Shown piece by piece: positions 37,359-50,475 of a stretch of 64,000 nucleotides of DNA. Every line of letters starts with the position of its first letter. Position 1 is the stretch's first letter. Source of the stretch: Paracentrotus lividus. Taxonomy: Eukaryota; Echinodermata; Echinoidea; Camarodonta; Echinidae. The notes under the pieces were generated by a model, which worked only from the letters and a program-made list of their open reading frames with translations, did not search any database and had not been told where the DNA came from. Location of the stretch: NCBI GenBank assembly GCA_940671915.1, contig CALNVZ010002100.1, forward strand, positions 2,296,699 to 2,360,698, in the 5' to 3' direction. Position numbers and translations under genes: made by a program.

Positions 37359-40300
37359 GAATAAAAAAATATATTAAACGCAAAGGACCCAACCTTTTGC
37401 ATTTGGATAACATACTGCCAAATTCCGATTTTCATGTTTATTGATTATGAAGGTTTCAAACGTGTTGTTGCAAAATGCAAGGTTATGTAATATGTATTTG
37501 CTTTGCCACAGTGACTTGCCACATACGTCTCACTCTTATTTTCTTATATATTTGGAATGTAATTCTAATAAGAATGTTCTTTTTCATAACACTAATTCTC
37601 ACTTACCAACTTCAATCTCACACGCACGGTGTGGAGAAGTCCCTACTTCCGATTGTGAAGACATAAGGAAATTAGATGGAATTAGTAGTAATTATAGTAG
37701 TAGCAATGTATTGCTGAATGCTACTGAAGGCGTCAGAAAAGAAGTGTAAATTTCATCTTGGGGAAAGCATGGCGCCGACATTTCCTGACTGATAGGTATC
37801 AAATATAGGAAGACAGTTATAAGGAGATGAAAAGTATATGTCCCAGACAACGAAATAGACGTTATAATTGAAGATTCCTGTATATTCCAAACGGTATAGA
37901 TACAGTGCGTCATTATCAAACATGTCAAATGTCAAAAAAAAAACATGCAAATACAGGCAATTAGATCAAATCATGCTTGTCTTCATGGTCTTAGAATTTA
38001 TATATTTTCAATTTAATTTCACAGGAAAGTGAAACAAAAATTAGGAATAAATCCATGAATGTTATGATTCATCCAATAATCTTGACAATATCAGATAGTT
38101 CTTGAGGATTCGTATAATGATAGCTAATCCACACGGTGTAGACACAGTAGAGTACTTCAAAAAATTAATGATATCAAATGACACTGTGAAGAAGACCACG
38201 AAAATAAGAAGAAAATAGATCAACACATATCTAAGTATGATGCTTGAGATAGACATTCACAAAGTAGAAACAAACGAAATTCATCGCATTCAGGTAGAAG
38301 ATACTAAATAATCATACAGAATATTGCATTCTCAAATAAACTCGAGAAAAACTGAATGACCTTGAGAATGGTCAAGGAAACCACTGGTTTACTTACTCTT
38401 AATTGTCTCCTGATACCTGCATAAAGTAAGATCCAATGGCACCTTCTAAAATACGGTCCTAACCCTCACGTAGATAGATTCTATAATGTACTCATTCCCT
38501 TCATTTACCGTGCAGCGACCTGACTGACTTTCTTGGCAATTCTTAAAAGTCTGATCCCTTACAGCCTTGTATCACAGGTCGGCGATTGTATGAAGCAGAT
38601 CTTCAGTCGATCATGTGCTGTTGATAAGTGCCAAGATTGCCAACTAACTTGTTAAGAACGCCGTTGGGTATTAGGGTAAAAGCTTGATGTCTGACACAAA
38701 CAAGTTAGTGCACCAATACATGGAGGTACAAAGAAGGTCGAATGATTGTCAAATATGAGGTAATGTCGTCTTTTCAGAAGAGCAGGACGAAATTGAGGAA
38801 ACATTGAATGTTGAAACGCCTTCCTAGATATTGATGCCAAAGTGAGGAAACGCTAGAAATCTGCAATGACTGTCGTTGAAAGCCCGAAAGTAATGGACAC
38901 AGAACTGCAATGATGTCAGCTAGCAAATGACTAGTGGATGATGACTCAAATATGATTGATTCTAATCAGTTTCCAAGCTATGCGTAAACGCTGCCAGCTA
39001 TCTTCTAGAGGGTTGTGCAGGTACTCATATCACGAAATAACAACGCAACACTTTGAAATTGTCAGGAGGCTTCACAGGAAATATTTCTTACAAAACATTT
39101 TTGCTGTAGGCGGCCCTACTTTCCATTGTATAATTTGCATGTGAATGGAAAAAAAAAACAAGTTAGAAATGTATTATCTTCAAACCAGGGATTTGAACTA
39201 AGATATACCCTCGTAATATTCGAAAAAAAACACCTAATATTTGAAGTGTCCTATGCATTGTAGTCACGTCTCTGAGGATCCTCTGATAGTACAAGATGAT
39301 TATCAGAGATACTTGTGTTGTTTGATGGTTAATGTGGTTGAACATGCTAGGAACATGTCACACTCACCGATTGGTTGCGATGACTATACAAGTAGCATTC
39401 GTCATACTTTTCAAACTTAAGTTGAGGCAATAGCCGTTTAAACAAAAAATGTTAAATTTGGTCCAACTAATCAAGGAATGTCCCTACAAAGATTATATAG
39501 GATGAAAGATCACCTGCTTGTGTGAATATTAGAAAATATTGATATACTTGTGTATTGTCTTGCCAAATGAAGATATTAAAATGAAGCTCTAGTCGAACCC
39601 TTCCATGTGCTATACAACAATGATGACCACAACTCTGAACCAAGTACATCATGTACGTCACAATGGAAAATATATCCAAGCTATTTTTAAGGCTAAAGGG
39701 GTTATGTGACTACACATGCTGGAGATAGGTTTTGGAGACTCGGAAGACGACGCGGCGAGGTCTCCGCGACTTCAGGGACTTGAGTCACGAAGTAATCGCG
39801 AACTCATATCATGGCCAGTGAGAATACCACTTTTGCTGATGTATCATGATTCTGGTATTGATCTTTAACTATTTATCAGTAATTAGACAGTTTCCCTTCC
39901 GAGTTCACCTCATCGTGAAATCATTGCCAGGTGTTTTACAATCTTTTACCTCTAAACATATCGGCGTAAAATATATGCTGCCAAGACATATATAAATGTT
40001 GTCATTTCTCATTTGGGGACCCCATTGAGTGTATGAGAACAGGAACAAATATCGAATTCTCCCCTACCAAAAAAAGAAGTTTTTAATCCCTTCTTAAAAT
40101 CGGTAGAAGGATCCAGGATTTGGAGGGGAAAAAAGGGGGAGTGGCGAGACGCAAATATTCCGATTTCAACATGTACAATTATTGAGAGGTTTTCAAAAGA
40201 TACAGGGCATGCACACCTATCATGCCTATACAGCGCCCCTGGATCCTCCACTGCCTGTACTAGCAATGATCCTATAATAATGTTTCAAGAATAAATGTTC

Positions 40301-41752
40301 AATGTATCGTCATTCTAATCATGTTGATATATTTTTAATACTATATAATGATAACGAATCAATTATCAGATTAATTTTGTCTAGACTTTATAATCTACTC
40401 TTTTCAACGACTGTAAAAATATTATTCGTAATAGAACAGAGGCCATGGAGAGGATAATAGTTGAAAGTAATGTTTAGTCATATTGGTGTGTTCGGGGAGT
40501 AATCTTCCTGCATCTCTGTGTGATATGAGGTTCATGTTCGTTTGCTCACACTCATATCCTTCCGCGTTCACAGTCAAAAGTTTATTTTTATAAGAAAAAC
40601 CTTGAAGATTTGTGCATCAGTACAAGTTAAAGTATTCTCTTTACGTAATCTATACACACTCTTTGAATTCGAATTCAAATTGTACATTAATAAAGTATAG
40701 GAAAACAATATTGTCCATTTTGGTATTGAAATTTACACTTTATTTTATCATTTCAATATATTGAGCGCTGAATTGACCGTGCACATACAATAATAGTAAC
40801 CATTCTTTGGATGAAAATGATTATGGTCAACTTGCATGATAAAGTATAAAACAAGTAAACAGCCTCAAAGAACCATTCATAAGTTTAACAGAGCCTTACT
40901 GAATTACTCACTTTAAGATCAATATAATGACCACACCGTCATATCCTGTTTTCAGCATCAAAATTAATTTTAGGAAATATATTTAGAGACGTGTATCTTT
41001 ACAAAAAGTATAATACTTTGAATTGGACATATTATATGAAACATTAAAATAAGAAATGTATGTACAATTTATACATTGCAATTCAAGGCCGGCCTGACTG
41101 CAAATTCAAATAATGTTCAAATAATATTTACTTGAATTTAAACAAAAATATGAATTTAAACAATGAAACATGATTATGTGAATTATATACACTAAAAAAT
41201 ATGCCCTTTAAATCAGAACAGACTTACTTTTCAACGAAAGGAGTGATGAGCAAAATTAATAAGCATAAATGTTTCTGCTATAAGCACAACTTTAAGGTAA
41301 AAGTACTTTTTAAAAGTACAAGATAAAAAAAAAATTACATTCTTGTTTAGTTATAAAGTTTGCATACTCGACAATGATACGATATTTTACAAAACAATTA
41401 ACGACACTTTTTTGTAACAAAACATAATGCTATTTTTTTCATCTGAAAAAAAAAAATGAATGTACTTGCATTTTCACTTTCAGAAGGGTCTAAAAATCAT
41501 ATTACCTTTACGAAGAATAATACAAATTTTTTTTTAAATGAAAAAAAAAATCACATTACCTTTACAAATAACAATAAAAAAGAAGATAAACAGAAGGTAA
41601 ATTTTCAAATACCCGAACATATTGCAAGTTTCTGATTAAATATATTTCACAACAGAAAATAAAAAACATGTTGAAGTAACCTTCTAGCGATTGGCACTGA
41701 AGTCTGACGTAAAAAAAAAGGGCTTCTAGTCCTGATTGTTCTTTAAGAAGAC
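35650..41752. other. Long non-coding interval with scattered repeats
   Basis: Visible pieces: a small element at 36153-36337 with GGCGGATC/GATCCGCC ends, (CT)n at 37288-37358, a GAGACGTCTC-family relic at 39717-39830, and a copy of a GTGGAGGATCCAGGGGCGCT-type repeat near 40240. A strong minus-strand donor-like GTAAGTGAG occurs at about 37603, but no exon before it stays open. No gene was recognised. Confidence 0.5.
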
Positions 41753-42246
41753 TCATACATAGCCGCCTCTGCAAAACATAAAATAAAATGGAGAAAATAA
41801 CAAGACATTAAAGAGCAATGTTTATATTTTACAATGATGGTAGAGGTTAAAGTTTCTTTTAATTTACAATCGATTATTTTTGTTATTTTTTCCAGTCTTA
41901 GCAAGATGAACACTTTTGTTAGAAAATATGAAATATCATTTTTGTTTAATTATATCTATCTTGTTGCAGGTTCTCTGCCAGATCACATGCATGGCCAAAC
42001 AAGAATGTGTTAAACAAAAAAAAACAAAAAAAACCCTAAATGATTATATCATGTAATGCATGACTATAATGGTGCATTACAAAAATACAGAAATGATATT
42101 CTAACCTCATTTTAAAAGAAGAAGCAAACACAAATCAGGCCTATTGTATAACGTCACCTGGAAATTATAAACTTTAATATTGGGGCGAGTGTTTCAAATC
42201 AACGACAGCGCCATCATTCGGTTGATACAAAATATTTGTTAATACT

Positions 42247-42288
<42 letters not shown>

Positions 42289-43854
42289 TTTAATACAAAA
42301 CTAAAGCATTTAAAATCTTAGCGAAAATGTTGCACTATTCTGAATAAAAAAAAAAATGAATTGTATCACACCTAGAATAACCTGATCATCACACCGGCGA
42401 AGATGTCATTTACTGTCTACAATCATGGTTATATCTCGTATTGCATTTTAATAAGTTATTAGGTCTATTGACTTACTTTTTGGCATGACAGCATTTGCAG
42501 ATGTATACCAGACACGCCCCAATGCAACATCCAGTGAAGAGTAGGAGGAGGATGATGATCACCGCTGATACTATCTTCTGAATCTTATCATCAATCATCA
42601 TCATATAATCATCAGGTACATCAGTGGTGGTCATCATCGGTGTCGTGGTTTTCGTTGGAGTCGTGGTTGGTGTCGTGGGAGGAGGGGTCGTTCTTCCACC
42701 TGGGTATTGTGAGTAACGGTCATAATTATTGTTAATCTTTATTTATTTTAATGAAATTAAATTACATTAAAATTAACCAAAATCAAGAGTTATGGTTCAA
42801 TGAATTTCCCCCACAATAAACTGCATATTATGTAATCGATAAGACATACTATGTGATAAGATCATTTGAAGTAATCATAACAGTGCTATATCAAACGATT
42901 TCCTTAAATTCAAGGTTCAAGATCAAAAAGTCAAATCTTTTTCCGTGTAGAAACTAAACAATATACAGATACAATAATACATTCAAATATAATATAAACA
43001 AAGTAGTTAAATAATGTAAAATGCAATATGGTCAATACCAAAGAATATGAGAAAACGAGAACCAAACAATAAAAAAACAACCTTGGCAAAAAAAAAACAA
43101 AAAAAAAAGAAAAAAAAAGTAAATTAAAATATAGGGGCCTTAAAATAAATGAAATGAAAGAAAAAAAAAATTAACATTGACTAACCGATTGGTTGACATA
43201 CGCCATCTATCTCCATGAATCCAGGGCAGCATTTCCTCACGATAGCATATTGAACACGAGTAGCCTGTCTGTATGCAGTCTCATATTCAAGTCTACAAGA
43301 AAACAAGAAGATATCGGGAAATTAATACCCTTTATGATAAATCAACTTATCATAATGTTCATGGTTGTTTAAATAAAGACGAGTTATGTTTATTATGATT
43401 ATTGCTCGGAAATTACGATTAAATTTATTTCCTAAACTTACAATTTTTCATGTTCATGATCTTAACATGTTGTTGATAAAATATACATTCTAATTTACGA
43501 AATAATTTTCATGTAGGTTATACAATAAAGTGATTCGTCCTATTCCTAATACATAATTAACAAAATTTCATCATGACCTAATTGGGTCGTAAAACCGTAT
43601 GTTCACAGTACAGCGATGATTCATTGAAGGTTCAGTTGCTGAAATTGACCCATACAATGCCATAGAATTTTAATTAAAATGGTACTCGATAATCACAAAA
43701 ATCACTTTCGCGATGAAAATAATTTCATGGAAACATATCTGACATGGTATCCCATCAAAACACAGGAATAAATTAAATACCCCCCAAACATAACCAAAGT
43801 TAAAAAAAAACAAAAAAAAACGGGGAATTTTTTTTAAATGCCTTTATGTATATT

Positions 43855-43928
<74 letters not shown>

Positions 43929-44941
43929 CTTACTTGTATACTTTACACTTGGCAAGATGGAGCCATCCACATCGAATAATCTTTGGCACTTTCCTCGACT
44001 TCTGGAAAGATTGAGCAAATGTGACTGTAACGCTGGATATGAAGAAAAACGAAAATACATTATAAAAATAACAATGTGTAACAATACATAATTATGAAGT
44101 CCTCGTGTCGAGAAAAGAGACAGGAGAAAGAGAGTGCCCCCCCCCTTGCGTTTTGGAAAGCGCGTATGATTTTAAGAATAGTTTTTTTTTGGAGGGAAAG
44201 CATCATAATGGGAGATGAAACGAAGCGCAGTGGCGGATCCATGATTTAAAAAACATGGGATGATGACAGCAGCTCTAAAATTTGAAATATAAGGGGCTGC
44301 GTAGCAGATTTTATTTATTTATTTTTTTTTTTTTGACATGTACACTCAGTGAGCGGTATCAAAAAAAAAAAAAAAAAAAAAAAATATTGAAGCAAGAATG
44401 GCCACCCTCAAAGATGAACCTTGGTTTTAAAAACTTGCGATAAAATTTGCTCATTCTTTCAAATAAATTCCTATTAACACTGATTAACATGATGCAAAAG
44501 GAATGTTGTGATTTTTGTTCAACCATGGACCTACTTCCTCTGACAGGTCCATGGTTCAACCTACCTGACAAGTTTAGTGCATCGTCCTGGTTCTAATGTC
44601 GTCATCGTATCATTTTCTTCGGTGCCGTTGATGATGTCACGACGATGACGGTATGCGACCTCGTACTGACCATGCCCACTCTGATGATGTCCATGGGATC
44701 CTTTGTTATGGTGGTGATCGTGTCCATGACTGTGACCGTGCTGGTGGTGGTCATATCCCTGCTCGTGTCGGTGGTCGTGACCATGATGGGTGTTGCGGTG
44801 ATCATGATGGTTTCTTGATCGTCCACCGTGTCCTCCTCTCCTTCCATGCTTGTCGGGTTTGCCTTTCTTCCCCGAAGCACTGACGGAAGCGACGAGGACA
44901 ATAAGAGCGAGAACGATGAAAAGGACTGATGAAGTCTTCAT
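41753..44941 (-). CDS. EMI-B: short-tailed EMI membrane protein with His-rich ectodomain
   Basis: Exon model: 44941-44565, 44032-43934, 43292-43186, 42699-42477, 41768-41753, giving about 273 aa; all junctions are GT-AG and in phase. Residues 1-22 are a signal peptide. Residues 45-90 hold 21 histidines of 46 residues in HGH, HDH and HHH runs. NGT (105) and NDT (110) are possible N-glycosylation sites. The EMI domain runs from GRC (119-121) through CGWLHLAKC (147-155) to CCPGF (180-184) and C191, six cysteines. Next come a Thr/Pro stalk, VPDDYMMMIDD and a helix at about 237-261. Six cysteines (252-265) sit in or just after the helix and could be palmitoylated. The tail is only about 12 residues and ends KKGGYV. 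Exons 2-4 have the same lengths as in EMI-A. The last exon is tiny, so the C terminus is the least sure part. Confidence 0.82.
43855..43925 (-). repeat. About 70-nt poly(A) run just after the EMI-B exon 2 donor
   Basis: On the minus strand the donor GTAAGATT is followed at once by an uninterrupted A-run. Another poly-T run lies at about 42249-42286 in the plus sequence, and a poly-A at 44361-44383. The length could be affected by assembly slippage. Confidence 0.7.
44517..44560 (-). promoter_or_regulatory. 16-bp-arm hairpin beginning at intron position +5 of EMI-B
   Basis: GTTCAACCATGGACCT (44517-44532) and AGGTCCATGGTTCAAC (44545-44560) are perfect reverse complements with a 12-nt loop. The donor GTAG is at 44564-44561, so the stem starts directly after it in the transcript. 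It could hide or expose the donor; no function is shown. Confidence 0.55.
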
Positions 44942-44960
44942 AATGCTGACTGGATGTTAT
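44942..44960 (-). other. 5' UTR part of EMI-B exon 2
   Basis: A strong acceptor (TTCTATCCTTTCTAG|AT) starts the first coding exon 19 nt before the ATG, which implies a separate non-coding first exon. Confidence 0.7.
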
Positions 44961-45527
44961 CTAGAAAGGATAGAAGAGAGTAAATGCAATATTCAAATCA
45001 TAGAACTATAACAATACAATAATATTCACAAGATTCAGCCTTTGTAATCAATGATTCATATTACACAACTTACTCCAACTGACCAAATATCGACCAAATC
45101 CTGGCAGTAATTGGGGATAATTATTTTGTGCAATTCATTGACGTTCGTTTGGTTTCGAAGATGTGCTTAAAAAAAACAAGGGGGTTAAAACAAAATGCTC
45201 ACGACAGGACTAGGGATCGTTTTCATTTAATGTACTGTTTTTTTTTGTTTATTCAATAATATTTTGAAAGAACGGTGATTCAAGAAGAAATATTTTTGAA
45301 GTTATGATTTGTAAAGAGTATCTTTGCAAAACACTATTTACAATTTTACCGAAAGCAATCAAAACCTATTACAATATGGCACGAGAAAATACAATCTAGT
45401 GTGAAAGTTAGAAAAAAAAAAGGAAAACGATTTAACTAAAGTTGAATCAAAATCATGCTCAATCAAAAATTAAGGTAATTATAAGTGAATGCTTTCAATC
45501 AGATTTTTGCTTCTGTGTTTTACTCAC

Positions 45528-45652
45528 CTGAGGTAGAAAATATGAAGACCCAAATCAATTAGGTTGCACGAAGATGATAAAGCTATAGCTAGATGAATGC
45601 TACTAGTAAGAGAAGACACCAAACAACTACCAGTTGATCTTCACTCTCAAGT
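45528..45652 (-). other. Non-coding first exon of EMI-B (candidate)
   Basis: It ends at a near-perfect donor (ACCTCAG|GTGAGT) at 45528/45527. The upstream limit is inferred from a TATA-like box near 45684. It contains no ORF continuing into the coding exon. Confidence 0.6.
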
Positions 45653-45679
45653 CATGAAGTACTACCAGATCACACCCTG

Positions 45680-45687
45680 GTTTTATC
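45680..45687 (-). promoter_or_regulatory. TATA-like box of EMI-B (candidate)
   Basis: GATAAAAC on the minus strand lies about 30 nt upstream of the inferred start of the non-coding exon. No other core element was identified. Confidence 0.4.
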
Positions 45688-47579
45688 TCTTTTCAGCCTG
45701 ACATTGGCCCATATCTAACCCGAGTGAAAGTGGTCTGTCAAACCGGATATGACGGTGCTACCAAATTGCCAAAATAGGAACTTCCACCCACTCAATCTTT
45801 AGTATAGATAATATAGAACAACAAAAAATAATCGATTCATATCAAATATTGTAGTCTCATTATTGTTTTGGTTGGGTGGGAATTACTCTATCACCGTGAC
45901 AACCAGCTATTATTGTCTGGATTTTTGGTTAAAAAAGAGATATTTATAAATTTTGTTGATACAATGTATTCATCTCTCGAGTTATTTGATACAAGTCATC
46001 TCAAAATTACGGGAAAATTTGAAAATATATTCATAATTATACAAGGGAATTGCTTATCATGTCTCCTGTGATATCATTATGTTAATTATATTTTCTATTG
46101 CTTCTTTATAATCATGACCACTTATTATGAAGAGTCAGGGGCTGTAACATTAAGAACTCTTTATACAATTTTTGAGCTTCATCAATATAAAAAGACATCA
46201 TGAAAAAAAGTAACTAGATTTTTTTTTTCGAGTGAGTTTACAAAAGAGAATCTAATTCTTTAGTTAAGAAATCAGAACTTTTCTTTGTTCTTTTCTTTTT
46301 TTTTGGGGGGGGGGGCGAGGGGAGGAGGGTAAGTAAATGTGATATGAAGCATGAAATCTGCGTACAGGCTTGACGGCTTGGTCAATGAGTGGTGTTATCT
46401 CCGGGAGCTAAGTCCCGGCGTTCGAAACAAAATAGACATCTTAATCAAATCGATACAGAAATGTCTATAATGATATATGGAGCCATACATTCCTTCTTCG
46501 CTACCTTCTTATGAGTCAGGGAAAGTAGGAAAAAATAAAATAAATTCAAGTTGTAGTTAATCTTGTATTGTGGATAGGCCTATGTTGGGAAATGAATACT
46601 CATGGAAATAAAGGATACCTGTATACAATATACACTGAATAAATAATGGCAGTACCTTTCAACATGAGGTGGAAGAGTATAAAGGGTAAACTTATTACGG
46701 TCTACTTTCAAACATTTTGTCCCCCTCCCCCCCCCCCTTTTTTGTTGTTGTTGTTGTTGTTTTTTTTTAGAAGGGGCGTTTAAATTGTGTAATATCGAGA
46801 GTACAATTATTGTATCGTATAGGAATTTACTACTACCTTTTACAAATAATATATTTATGAATGTACATTTTCTTCTTACATGTACTTAAAATGATATAAG
46901 GGTTATACACAGGGGCTATAAACCCTTGCTCAAAAATTTGGAGGGATTTGCAACACTTCTCCTTAATTTCCATACTACATATTGGTGTTGAACGGAAAAC
47001 GGGCTCACTCTGTCTGCGAGTGATAACTCAAACTCACTCAAATGAGAGTGTGTAAGTTCCTTTACTCTAGATGTAAAGTGGCAAATTCACTCCTTCACAT
47101 TTAGAGAGTCTATAATCTCTTTAAAAGAGAATGAAACCAGAAATATCAAAGAAACAGACGAATAAAACTTTGAGAAAATTGAGCAAATAATAAGAAAGTT
47201 TTAAGCATTAGAATATTGAGATCACTAACGTTATAGAGATATTCACATTGGCAACAGGGCTAAGATGTACGATGTCACACATGAAACACTCTCCCATTAT
47301 TATGATGGATAAAAATATGCACAAAAAACATCTATTTTCCTTCTTATATTTATACAGTATATATACAGACCCTTCATCCAAGATGGAATGGGGATGTTGT
47401 TCATGTAGTCATCACACATCTTGGTATCATTGCTAATTGGAGGATCTACAAAGCATTAGTGATCTCAACATTTAAATGCTAAAGTAATGATAACTGTTTT
47501 ATTATTTATTTCATTTTGCTCACACATCCATCGATTTGTTTCTTTGATCTGTATGTTTCATTCTCCTTTTAATTCTGTA

Positions 47580-47852
47580 ATGGTCGCCATAAGACGGATT
47601 TGAGACGGATTTGATAATCGTCGCGGAAACATCACAAAGACGTCTCAGAGACGTTTCCTTAGTCTTTGCGACGTCTTTTGAGTTTTCCGCGACGTCTCAA
47701 GAGTCAAGGGAAAATGGAACATGTTTATATGGATGATTTTCCCCCTCACAGAGACATCTCAGAGACGTCTCCGCTACAGAAAAAAAATCTCGGAATCTTC
47801 TCCGTGTGTCCGAGTCGCGGAGACGTCTCCGCGAAGTGAAATACCACCTTTA
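47580..47852. mobile_element. GAGACGTCTC-family MITE, most complete copy
   Basis: The right end GCGAAGTGAAATACCACCTT is the inverse of the family start AAGGTGGTATTTCAC. The interior has many GAGACGTCTC palindromes. The left end TGGTCGCCATAAGACGG is altered. Confidence 0.7.
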
Positions 47853-49619
47853 AAATGTTTAAGAGTTGATGCACTTTCTTGAGGAGTGACGTCGAGTTTG
47901 ATCCGGTGTTTGATTGTTGACCTGGATCTAAGATGTGAAAAAGACGTCAAATCATTGTTTTTAAGGATCCGTTACAAGGATCAATGTCGGACTTAAAAAA
48001 CTCGAACGGACATCCTAAGGGTGTATGGGTAATACTTCCCGTGTTACCTGAACAAACATGGCTGTCATTTGGGTAATTTTGCTCTTATCATGATTTGATT
48101 TCATCAATCTGAGCTAAATACTTTTTTATGATGTTTTATCAAAATATGTTATACACCTCTTGTATAATTAGTAAACAATATCAAGAAAATGACTCTTCAT
48201 AAAAAAAATAATTAAATAAGAAAAATAAATAAAATGGAGGACATGACAAAAAGCAGCAATAATCCCCCAATTTTTTTAAATTTAATTGGCATTTTGGAAA
48301 ATCTATCATTCCTGAAAAAAAAATAAACAAACTAAATTTCAATTACCTGTGACACTTTCATTTACATTATAAAATGCTTTTAATTATTGGTAATTTTCGT
48401 TTTCCTTAAAAATGTAAAATCATCATACACAATATTTTATTTCATTTTGTATAAAGCTAGTGCACAATAGATATATATGTTGTTTTTCTATGCAGATGGG
48501 AAGCTGATATTGAAAGAAGACATATCACAACCAAAAAAAAATGAAGCAAAGTCTAAAATTGTGCGTATTCCAAGGTATTAATTACAACGTCACATCTCAT
48601 TCACAACAAGTTATGTTCATAATCATATATTCGGCTGATTATAAGCTCAATATTAGCGATGTGGTATATACAGTTCTTCCTGTATTTTTTTCCAACATAA
48701 AACCTTACTTTTAAAAATGACATAAGCATAGTAACGAGGGAAATATGATTACTATAAATACTTTTCATTTATAACAATTCCAATATTGTTATTATTACAA
48801 GTATTGCAAATAATTAGCAACCGTATAAACATAATAGAACCTTCGACTTATACTTAATTTCTTCTGTGATCAAGTCTATCGAAGAGCAATGGTCTCGCGA
48901 AAAAGTTGCTGAGTCTTTTTTTTTTCAAATAAAAAGATTAGGATTCGAAATACTCTCTTTGATAACAAATCAATCTTCATATTACCTGCATGAAAGCTAA
49001 AAATCATTGCTAGTTTACCTGCAATGCAAGTAGTAGGTGCATATATATGAAGAGTTTTGTTCCAAAAGGGACTAAATCCACACTTGATATCATACTGTCT
49101 TTGAACAAAAGTATCATCCTAGATTATGTTTGTAACTGTCAGAAAAATCACTGTTTAATTTCACTTTTCCATAAATGCCAGTACAAAATCTGGTAAAGAA
49201 ATTTAGTTTAAATGAAGTTGCAAAAGTGGATTTAGTCCATTTTGGAATTAAACTCTTCATATTAGGACAATATATGCCCTTCTAATTTAGATGTGGATGT
49301 GTTGCATATTTATGTATACATTTGGATTCGACTGAAAGCCATTTATCATGTTTATCTCTCAAGTAAAATTGGCCTATGAACTAACCACTCGAAAAAATAC
49401 TTTTTAAAAAGAGGTCAAATAGTCAATTTATTAGTCACACTTTCATTCAATTTTACTAATAGTCACCAACTCAATTAATCACACAACTAATCAATCAAAA
49501 AAAAGAAAATTCAACTAATTTATTTTTTTTCTCCCTTATTCCTTAGTTCATTGATTTTGATCAATCAGGGGAACAACTGATATTATGGCATCCTCACTTA
49601 ATAAAAGAATCCATCAATT

Positions 49620-50110
49620 TATCACTCACTTATTTAATCAATCAGTCAGTTTGTCACTCAATCAATCCATCATCTAGTCAGTTAACTTAATTATAATTCA
49701 TGAATCAATCAATCAATCAGTAAACCAATCAATCAATCAATAAATAAATCAATCAATCAATCAATCAAAATCAATCAATCAATCAATCAATCAATCACTT
49801 AATCAATCAATCAGTCAATCCATTAATCAGTAAACAAATCAATCAATCTACCTACCAAAGAATCAAACAATCAATCATTCAATCAACGAAACAATTAATC
49901 AACCAATGGCTCAATCAATCAAGCAATCAACCAACCAATCAATCATTCAATCAAGCAATCAATCAACTCAATCAATACAATCAATACATAATCAAAATAT
50001 TAGTTTGTCAATCACTTAATCAATCAATATCAAAATCAGTCCAGTGATCGATCAATCAATTCCATTAGTATATAAATCAGTTAATTAATCTGTCAATCAA
50101 CAAATCACTC
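49620..50110. repeat. Degenerate (ATCA)n satellite
   Basis: A long run of ATCAATCAATCA words with interruptions (ATCAGTCA, CAACCAATC, and similar). It lies about 370 bp beyond the EMI-A stop codon. Confidence 0.85.
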
Positions 50111-50230
50111 GTTCGCTAAACCACTTATTCACTAACTCATGATCACCCACTCGCATAATCCGAATCAATCAAAAACCCATACCTTAAAATGAAAATGCAC
50201 ACTACATAAATGATTAGGTTATTACAGTAA

Positions 50231-50236
50231 TTTATT
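50231..50236 (-). terminator. Candidate polyadenylation signal of EMI-A
   Basis: AATAAA on the minus strand, about 240 nt beyond the EMI-A stop. Confidence 0.5.
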
Positions 50237-50475
50237 CAATATTATCAAAAAATATAATACGATTTCAGTTTACGGTACATGTATAAATTTGCCAGCAAAT
50301 CTACAACAACATGACTAATTTTGTGCAATTGTAAACAGCAACTGTCCATTCGTTTGTTATAACATACGTTGAACTCCCTGCTAACCTTCTTCGTTAATGG
50401 TCTCTATTGGAAATGTCTCTTTATGTAAGTTGCTTCTTGAAGTAAACACCTTCAGCAACTGAAACTTCTTCTTCT

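Larger units (their letters stand above)
45700..50230. other. Intergenic interval between EMI-B and EMI-A
   Basis: It holds a GAGACGTCTC-family element at 47580-47852, a G-run near 46305, (TTG)n near 46743, and a long degenerate (CAAT/ATCA)n satellite at about 49620-50110. Short ORFs are scattered, but none has splice sites or domains that I recognise. Confidence 0.55.

Noticed and set aside
37093..37413. Ser/Leu- and Arg/Glu-rich ORFs around 37.1-37.4 kb
   Set aside because: They are translations of (CT)n, poly-A and poly-T microsatellites.
37603..37680. Minus-strand exon ending at a strong GTAAGTGAG donor
   Set aside because: All frames upstream are closed within about 30 codons, apart from a short stretch beginning MSSQSEVG that has no acceptor or signal peptide.
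38062..38256. Possible EMI exon 2 remnant (contains STPCGLAIIIR after a good acceptor)
   Set aside because: The phase expected for EMI exon 2 meets a stop at once, and the second cysteine and donor are missing. A decayed paralogue cannot be excluded.
43800..44091. Lys- or Phe-run ORFs crossing EMI-B exon 2
   Set aside because: They come from the poly-A/T run; the real exon uses another frame bounded by splice sites.
46370..46435. tRNA-like stretch with GGCGTTCGAAAC
   Set aside because: Only a weak B-box match; no A box at the right distance and no acceptor stem.
49620..50110. CRISPR-like or structured repeat array
   Set aside because: It is a degenerate 4-bp satellite without spacers, in a eukaryotic context.
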